From the NCBI RefSeq assembly GCF_001949125.1, contig NZ_MSTI01000157.1, positions 1-64,000 of the forward strand: DNA of 64,000 nucleotides, written 5' to 3'. Of the stretch, positions 57,847-64,000 are shown piece after piece (position 1 is the stretch's first letter; each line of letters begins with the position of its first letter). The DNA is from Deinococcus marmoris. Its GTDB lineage: Bacteria > Deinococcota > Deinococci > Deinococcales > Deinococcaceae. The notes beneath the pieces were generated by a model. That model was not told the DNA's origin. It ran no database searches and saw only the letters and a list, made by a program, of their open reading frames with translations. The position numbers were made by a program, and so were the translations under genes.

Positions 57847-58533
57847 CTACTTCTTGCAGGTCAGGTCGAAGCGCATGTTGGGGTCCGCCACGGTGTACTG
57901 TCCCACCTTCGGCTTCTCGCGGAACAGCACCAGCATCTTGACCGGCGGGTTGTCCTCCTGCAAGTTGGGGCGACTGAAGAAATAGCTCAGGGTTCGCGAC
58001 GAGGCCGGGGCAAATTGTTCGGTGCCGCCTGAGCTTGAGCCGTTGCGCGTGAGCTGGCTTCCGTCTTTCAGAACCAGAATGATCGGATCGCCACCTTCCA
58101 AGCTGTTGACAAACAGTTTGTTGGGCTGGGCGCTGGCGTTGGCGTATTTCACGTCCACCGTCCAGCCTGTGTTGAAACCAGTTCTGGCCGGGGCGAACGC
58201 GGCGCTCTGCACGGTCACGCGCCAGTTGCCGTTGAACAGCTCCTGTTTCAGGCAGCCCTCCAGCGCGCGGGTCTGGGTGGCCCCGCCCGTGATCCCGACG
58301 CTCAGGGTGCCGCCGCTGACCGCAGAGGCGATGCCCAGTTCCTTCAGGACACTGAGGGGAACGTAGGTCTGGCCGCCGATCACGACGGCTTTCGTTGCGT
58401 GCGCCTTGCCATTCACGACAATCGGCAGGGAACTCTGCACGCTCTGGGCGCTGGCGGATGTCCCGAGGCCCAGCACGATCAGGGCACCAAGGACAGAGCT
58501 TCTATGCTGGACAGATGCGGATTTCATGGTCAT
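57847..58533 (-). CDS. Secreted protein with a copper-amine-oxidase-N-like domain
   Basis: The 228-residue protein has a signal peptide and then LPIVVNGKAHATKAVVIGGQTYVPLSVLKELGI, a close match to the copper amine oxidase N-terminal repeat (a small wall-associated fold), followed by a beta-rich C-terminal part of about 140 residues with two Cys. No enzyme motif is seen. It may be an envelope-binding protein. Confidence 0.65.
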   Translation of the reverse strand: MTMKSASVQHRSSVLGALIVLGLGTSASAQSVQSSLPIVVNGKAHATKAVVIGGQTYVPLSVLKELGIASAVSGGTLSVGITGGATQTRALEGCLKQELFNGNWRVTVQSAAFAPARTGFNTGWTVDVKYANASAQPNKLFVNSLEGGDPIILVLKDGSQLTRNGSSSGGTEQFAPASSRTLSYFFSRPNLQEDNPPVKMLVLFREKPKVGQYTVADPNMRFDLTCKK

Positions 58534-58746
58534 AGACGGCTCCTGGGGCGGCCAGCCGGAGAGGAAAGCCGGGCGCTGATCTGAAGAATAGACGGGAAGG
58601 CATGATCGGCCCGTGACCAGGTTTGTCGTTTTGCCTCTGCTCAGCGGACTGGAAAGCTGGACGGACCCCGCCTCTCCCCTCTTCTACCAGCCCAACCGTC
58701 CATAAAACTCACGGTGTCGTTCGTGTCCGGCTGACACAATGGGGCC

Positions 58747-59766
<1,020 letters not shown>

Positions 59767-59808
59767 GGCCCTCACGGACGGTCAACAGGGGCGTGGAATA
59801 CTGACGGC

Positions 59809-61203
59809 ATGAGGTCAAAATTTCGCCTGTCCCTGGGTCTGGGTGCCGTACTTCTGACGGCGGCGCTGGGTCAGGGTGTCGCCCAGATGCCGCCCATCCC
59901 GGCGCTGCCGCTGCCCGCCCAGCCCACGTCTCCCGAACCGTTGCCCGCCCCAACACCGGAGCCTGTGCCCACTCCAGAACCTACACCCGTTCCAGAGCCA
60001 GCACCCGTTGCAGAACCTGTACCGACTCCCGAACCCTTGCCAGAGCCGCCAGCACCGGAACCCACCCCCACGCCCGAGCCAGTGCCTCAGCCTGCGCCCG
60101 TCAAGGCTCCCACCTTCCGAGCGCCGCTGCTGATCAACGTGGAAACCACCATCCCGGCGCTGGTGGACGGCAAGAAGACCACCGTGCCCCTGACCCGCAC
60201 GCTGACCATTCCCGGCCCGCGCATGGCCCTGATCCGGCAAAAAGGTGGGGTCTCGGCCAGCCTGGATGCCGATCTCAAGACCTTCGTGAACGGATTGGCG
60301 GGCAAGGCACAGGACGCGCGTTTCGAGGAACTCTGGGATGGGTGGGCCGTGGTCCAACGCAACGGCCTCCAGATCGACCTGGAAGCCACGCGCGCCAACG
60401 TCTTGGCGGCCATCAAGGACCCCAGGGGCGTCAAGGCCAGCGTGGTGGTGGCGGGGCAGACCCCACCGACGCGCACCCTGGACTACTTCGTCTCCAGAGG
60501 AATCACCGCCCACCTGGGAACAGGCGAAACTAACTATTACGGCAGCAGCGAGGACCGCGTGACCAATATCCACGCAGGGGCGAAGAATTTCAGTGATCGG
60601 CTGTTCGAGGGCAAGACCTTCTCGTTCAACCAGTTCGTCGGCCCCGTGACCTCCCGCAACGGCTATGTGACCGGGCTGGTCATCGCCGGGGACCGCACGG
60701 CCAGCGGCGTCGGCGGCGGCATCTGCCAGGTCAGCACCACCCTGTTCCGCACCCTGTACGGGGCCGGGCTACCCATTGCACAGCGCCAGAACCACTCGTA
60801 TCAGGTGCATTACTACGATCCGCAGGGCCTGGACGCCACCATCTACCAGCCCAGCCTGGACCTCAAGTTCGCCAACGATACGGGCGGCGCGCTGTGGTTC
60901 CAGACCGAGTGGGACGACGAGGCCGCCAGCCTGGACATCAGCGTGTTCGGCAAGGCGCGGGACTTCACGGTGGAGATCGGCAAGCCGAAAACACTCAGCT
61001 CCACGCCCTCGCCCGCCGACCGCCTGATCCCCGATGCGACGATCCCCGCCGGGCAGCGCAAGCAGATCGACTGGGCAGCCCCCGGCGCGGTCCTGGAGGT
61101 CACGCGCAAACTGGTCAGGAACGGCAAGACCATCAAGCAGGACACCTTGAAGAGCAGTTACCGTCCCTGGCCGAACATCTTTCTGGTCGGCACAGGCCGC
61201 TGA
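59809..61203 (+). CDS. VanW-family secreted protein
   Basis: The 464-residue protein starts with a signal peptide. A 60-residue Pro/Glu linker of EPxPxP repeats follows (about residues 35-100), then a peptidoglycan-binding-4-like domain. The VanW domain ([28 protein letters not shown] and [22 protein letters not shown]) ends in a G5-like strand region. VanW proteins are linked to cell-wall or vancomycin clusters in other bacteria, but their activity is not well defined. AATACT lies six bases before the ATG. Confidence 0.82.
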   Translation: MRSKFRLSLGLGAVLLTAALGQGVAQMPPIPALPLPAQPTSPEPLPAPTPEPVPTPEPTPVPEPAPVAEPVPTPEPLPEPPAPEPTPTPEPVPQPAPVKAPTFRAPLLINVETTIPALVDGKKTTVPLTRTLTIPGPRMALIRQKGGVSASLDADLKTFVNGLAGKAQDARFEELWDGWAVVQRNGLQIDLEATRANVLAAIKDPRGVKASVVVAGQTPPTRTLDYFVSRGITAHLGTGETNYYGSSEDRVTNIHAGAKNFSDRLFEGKTFSFNQFVGPVTSRNGYVTGLVIAGDRTASGVGGGICQVSTTLFRTLYGAGLPIAQRQNHSYQVHYYDPQGLDATIYQPSLDLKFANDTGGALWFQTEWDDEAASLDISVFGKARDFTVEIGKPKTLSSTPSPADRLIPDATIPAGQRKQIDWAAPGAVLEVTRKLVRNGKTIKQDTLKSSYRPWPNIFLVGTGR

Positions 61204-61215
61204 GCAAAGCTAACA

Positions 61216-61257
61216 GGAGAGGGACAGGCGTTGCGTCCTCTCCCTCTCCCCCTTTTG
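61216..61257 (+). terminator. Terminator of the VanW gene
   Basis: GGAGAGGGAC can pair with GTCCTCTCC across a nine-base loop, with one bulged G. A C/T-rich tract ending in CCCCCTTTT follows. It lies between convergent vanW-like and parB genes. Confidence 0.6.
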
Positions 61258-61263
61258 TGATGC

Positions 61264-62115
61264 CTATTCCCCGGCTTCAAGGCCCAGCAGGCCCAGCACC
61301 CGGTCCAGTTCCTCGCGGGAGGAATAGTTCAGCTCTATCTTGCCCTTGTCCTCCCCGGTAATGCGGACGCGGGTGCCGGTGCGGCGGCTGAGGTCCAGCT
61401 CCAACTGGCGGTAGGTGCGCGGCGGATTGACCTTGATGGGCGCAGCGGTGCGGCTCTCTCGGCGTAGCGCCTCGGCCTCGCGGACATTCAGACCGCGCGA
61501 GGTGATCTGCTCCAGCGCCCAGGCACGGTCCGCATCCGGCTGGGCCAGGATCGCGCGGGCGTGTCCGGCGCTTATCTGGCCGCCGTCCAGCGCCCGCAGA
61601 GCGCCTTCCCCCAGGGTCAGCAGCCGCAGGGCGTTGGACACGGTGCTGCGGCCCTTGCCCACCGCCTGCGCCACACGCTCCTGATTCAGCCCGTGGTCCA
61701 GCAGCGCCTGATAGGCCCGCGCCTCTTCCAGCGGTCCCAGATCCTCGCGTTGCAGGTTTTCCACGATGGCGATTTCCAGCGCCTCGCGGTCCCCCAGATC
61801 ACGGATGATCACCGGCAGTTCACTCAGCCCGGCCAGTTGACTGGCCCGCCAGCGCCGCTCTCCGGCCACGATCTCGAAGGATTCGCCGCGCGGGCGCACC
61901 AGCAGCGGCTGCAACACCCCCTGCTCGCGGATGCTCTGCGCCAGTTCGGCCAGCGAACCCGGATCAAAGACCTGACGCGGCTGGTAGGCCGCCTGCACAA
62001 TGCGGCTGATGTCCAGCGTCTGCACGCCCCCGGAGCTGACCGTGCCCGCTGCCTCGGCCACCGGACGGGCCAGCAGGGCGTCCAATCCACGGCCCAGACT
62101 AGATTTTTTCGACAC
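61264..62115 (-). CDS. parB: Chromosome partitioning protein ParB
   Basis: ParB binds parS sites near the origin and works with ParA in chromosome segregation. The 283-residue protein shows LGRGLDALL at its start, the CTP/DNA domain [31 protein letters not shown], the arginine patch GERRWRASQ, and the helix-turn-helix [26 protein letters not shown]. Its start overlaps parA's end by 17 bases. No clear parS was seen in the window. Confidence 0.94.
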   Translation of the reverse strand: MSKKSSLGRGLDALLARPVAEAAGTVSSGGVQTLDISRIVQAAYQPRQVFDPGSLAELAQSIREQGVLQPLLVRPRGESFEIVAGERRWRASQLAGLSELPVIIRDLGDREALEIAIVENLQREDLGPLEEARAYQALLDHGLNQERVAQAVGKGRSTVSNALRLLTLGEGALRALDGGQISAGHARAILAQPDADRAWALEQITSRGLNVREAEALRRESRTAAPIKVNPPRTYRQLELDLSRRTGTRVRITGEDKGKIELNYSSREELDRVLGLLGLEAGE

Positions 62116-62848
62116 GCGACATCACCTCCTCGGCCAGCCGTTTGTAGGCCGCCGCACCGCTGGACAGGGGCGCAAAGGCGTTGATCGGCTTGGAAAAGCT
62201 GGGCGCTTCCGACAGGCGCACGTTGCGTGGAATCACGGACCAGAACACCAGATCCCCGAAGTGCTGGCGCACCATCGTCTCGACTTCCTGGGCCAGATTG
62301 GTGCGTCCATCGAACATGGTCAGGACCACGCCCAGCACCTTCAGGCGCGGGTTCAGGCCGCCCTGCACGCGCTCCACCGTTTCCATCAGACCTGCCAGCC
62401 CTTCCAGCGCGTAATACTCGGCCTGCAAGGGAATCAGCAGGGCGTCGGCGGCAGCCAGTACATTCACCGTCAGCGGTCCCAGCGAGGGCGGCGCATCTAC
62501 CAGGATCAGGTTATAGCCTTGAATACTCTTGAGCAGGCGGCCCAGGGCGTCAGGATCGTCGGCCAGTTCCACCCCTGCTCCGGCCAGATCCGGGGTGGCG
62601 GGCAGGATGTCCAGGCCCGGCTGATCGGTGGGGCGAATGCATTCGGCAGCGCGGGCCGGGTCTTCCAGCGCCTCGTACAGTCCCACTTCCGCGCCGCGCA
62701 GTCCCAGACCACTGGTGGCATTCCCCTGGGGGTCCATATCCAGCAGCAGCACCCTGCGCCCCCCTGCCGCCAGATAGGCCGCAAGGTTGATCGCGGTGGT
62801 GGTCTTCCCCACGCCACCCTTCTGGTTCACCAGACCCAACACCTTCAT
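62099..62848 (-). CDS. parA: Chromosome partitioning ATPase ParA (Soj-like)
   Basis: The 249-residue ATPase starts [26 protein letters not shown] with the deviant Walker A motif, then [15 protein letters not shown] and the Walker B-like [16 protein letters not shown]. It is the short Soj type without an N-terminal HTH. It works with ParB and lies between rsmG and parB, the usual origin-proximal order. The start at 62848 is preferred over an upstream Met at 62875. Confidence 0.94.
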   Translation of the reverse strand: MKVLGLVNQKGGVGKTTTAINLAAYLAAGGRRVLLLDMDPQGNATSGLGLRGAEVGLYEALEDPARAAECIRPTDQPGLDILPATPDLAGAGVELADDPDALGRLLKSIQGYNLILVDAPPSLGPLTVNVLAAADALLIPLQAEYYALEGLAGLMETVERVQGGLNPRLKVLGVVLTMFDGRTNLAQEVETMVRQHFGDLVFWSVIPRNVRLSEAPSFSKPINAFAPLSSGAAAYKRLAEEVMSRVEKI

Positions 62849-62935
62849 TGCGCTGCCCTGCTTTGTGGCCTGCAACCGTGCAGCCCTCTGTTTCGCCCGT
62901 CTTCCATCAAGTCAACCTCACCTTTGTGGTCCACT

Positions 62936-63685
62936 TTAGCGTGCCTGCTTTGGCGCTGCATTCCAGAACAGCGGTTGAGCCGTGGGAAGGCCCTCGCGCC
63001 GGGGATACTTGGAGGACGTGGGCTTGAGTTTCTCGATAATAATCAGGGTCCGCGCGTCGCCCAGAATGGGCAATTCAAACGGGTCTACTACCTGAACCTT
63101 GCCGCCCACCTCGCCTGCCGCGCGCCGTCCGGCATTCAACTCTTCGGCAGTGATGTCCCCTTTCTGGGCCACCAGCAGCCCTCCCTCACGCAGCAGGGGC
63201 AGGGCCAGCTCAGCCAGCACCGGCAGCGAGGCCACGGCGCGCACCACCACGCGGTCGTACTGCTCCCGGTGTTCGGCGTCCCGTCCCAGCGCCTCTGCCC
63301 GGCCCACCAGCGGCACGACCTGATCCAGACCGAGTTGCGCCGCAGTCTCCCGCACAAAATCGATCTTCTTGCGGGTGGAATCTACAGGCGTGAAATGCAG
63401 TTCCGGCCTGACCAGCGCCAGGGGGAAGGTGGGAAACCCCGCCCCCGTTCCCAGATCGAGAACACTGAGCGACCCCTCCAGGTAATTTCCTCGCAGGCAG
63501 GTCAGCGAATCCACGAAATGCTTGAGAACGATGTCCTCTTCTGTCTTGAGTGCCGTCAGGTTAAGACGGGTGTTGCCTTCCTGAAGCAGCTCGAACAGGC
63601 GCTCGAAGGCGGGAAGCTGCGATTCGATCTTCAGCCCCAGTTCGCCTGCGCCCTGCCGCAATAAATCCAGTCCCTCGCGGTTCAT
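62936..63685 (-). CDS. rsmG: 16S rRNA (guanine527-N7) methyltransferase
   Basis: RsmG (GidB) methylates G527 of 16S rRNA. The 249-residue product begins [12 protein letters not shown] and has the SAM site [29 protein letters not shown], followed by [15 protein letters not shown] and the [17 protein letters not shown] segment typical of GidB. The start overlaps the stop of the upstream LAGLIDADG-like gene (ATGA), so the pair is coupled. Confidence 0.94.
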   Translation of the reverse strand: MNREGLDLLRQGAGELGLKIESQLPAFERLFELLQEGNTRLNLTALKTEEDIVLKHFVDSLTCLRGNYLEGSLSVLDLGTGAGFPTFPLALVRPELHFTPVDSTRKKIDFVRETAAQLGLDQVVPLVGRAEALGRDAEHREQYDRVVVRAVASLPVLAELALPLLREGGLLVAQKGDITAEELNAGRRAAGEVGGKVQVVDPFELPILGDARTLIIIEKLKPTSSKYPRREGLPTAQPLFWNAAPKQAR

Positions 63686-64000
63686 AAGCCGTACCTCACT
63701 TTCATGTCGCTGTAACGCTCGAAAACATGCCCATCGATGCTCTCCAGCGGCAGGCGGTCCAGCAGGGGCAGCAGCGTTTCCCGCAGGACCTGCCCCCGCG
63801 CCATCCACTGGTAATAACTGCGTCCGCCGTGTTCGTAGGGGCCGTACAGCTTGGACCCTGGGCACAGCCGCACCATCGTCTCAAACAGCTTTTGATGCCG
63901 TGTGTGCATCCGCAACGTGATCTGGGGCTGCTTGCCGTCGCCCCCAAAATGGCCCTCGCCGATCAGGATACCCAGCAGCAGTCCCTCTTCAAATGTATTC
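63682..64000 (-). CDS. LAGLIDADG-like protein, 5' end outside the window
   Basis: The open frame runs off the window edge. The visible 105 residues contain [41 protein letters not shown], in which GILIGEGHF matches the LAGLIDADG motif, followed by the family-like [18 protein letters not shown]. It lies directly before rsmG and overlaps it by four bases. Such a domain may be a homing-endonuclease relative or a domesticated DNA-binding protein. Only one motif is visible. Confidence 0.7.
   Translation of the reverse strand, partial: NTFEEGLLLGILIGEGHFGGDGKQPQITLRMHTRHQKLFETMVRLCPGSKLYGPYEHGGRSYYQWMARGQVLRETLLPLLDRLPLESIDGHVFERYSDMKVRYGL

Noticed and set aside
61264..64000. parS sites near parA-parB
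   Set aside because: I looked for palindromes resembling TGTTTCACGTGAAACA and found no convincing copy. Sites may lie outside the window.

Overview
The window is a piece of chromosome from a Deinococcus-type bacterium. It is GC-rich, and many coding regions are preceded by a -10-like box only 5-8 bases before the start codon, a leaderless arrangement known from Deinococcus. Gene content agrees: bacillithiol-type reductase YpdA, a DdrI-like Crp/Fnr regulator, two cyclopropane synthases, E1/E2 pyruvate dehydrogenase of the homodimeric type, and an rsmG-parA-parB block of the kind usually found near a replication origin. No rRNA, tRNA or CRISPR array was recognised.

Layout. 1-1166: the 3' end of an IS5-family transposase, an AT-rich scar with a possible 55-residue membrane peptide, and a secreted protein. 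1542-6816: aceE-aceF and a small RNA-ligase-like protein. 7040-10284: two tandem cyclopropane-fatty-acid synthases. 10311-15759 (minus): ackA-pta and an epimerase/aminopeptidase pair. 15866-17155: an AT-rich foreign gene whose HEPN RNase-like C-terminus is cut off by one in-frame TAG. 17260-21436 (minus): aquaporin, cysK and a large repeat-containing PRC-barrel protein with a tiny membrane partner. 21696-26681: P-loop/enolase-superfamily pair, an MFS transporter, nth and small membrane proteins. 26788-30113: a Wzz/Wzc-like tyrosine kinase and an O-antigen-ligase-like protein. 30353-38007: subtilase, CPT-like kinase, four-CBS protein, histone-deacetylase-like enzyme, DdrI-like regulator, corA, crcB and xseA.

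37991-44975 (minus) is a long, tightly packed arginine cluster: argG, DinB-like, two GNATs, an AT-rich SUKH protein, argH, HIT, then three more GNATs, one of them a possible short ArgA. Ahead of argG lie a good promoter, an inverted repeat at the expected transcript start, and an eight-residue leader peptide ending in Arg-Arg, which together suggest arginine control.

45312-64000: a receiver-Roadblock response regulator, a hotdog thioesterase, a complete liv branched-chain amino-acid ABC system, an MFS exporter, an aminotransferase, several secreted proteins, an orphan peptide-binding protein, ypdA, a VanW protein, parB-parA-rsmG, and a LAGLIDADG-like protein running off the end. The candidates most worth following are the interrupted HEPN gene, the SUKH gene fitted into the arg operon, the argG leader and the RNA-ligase-like protein.
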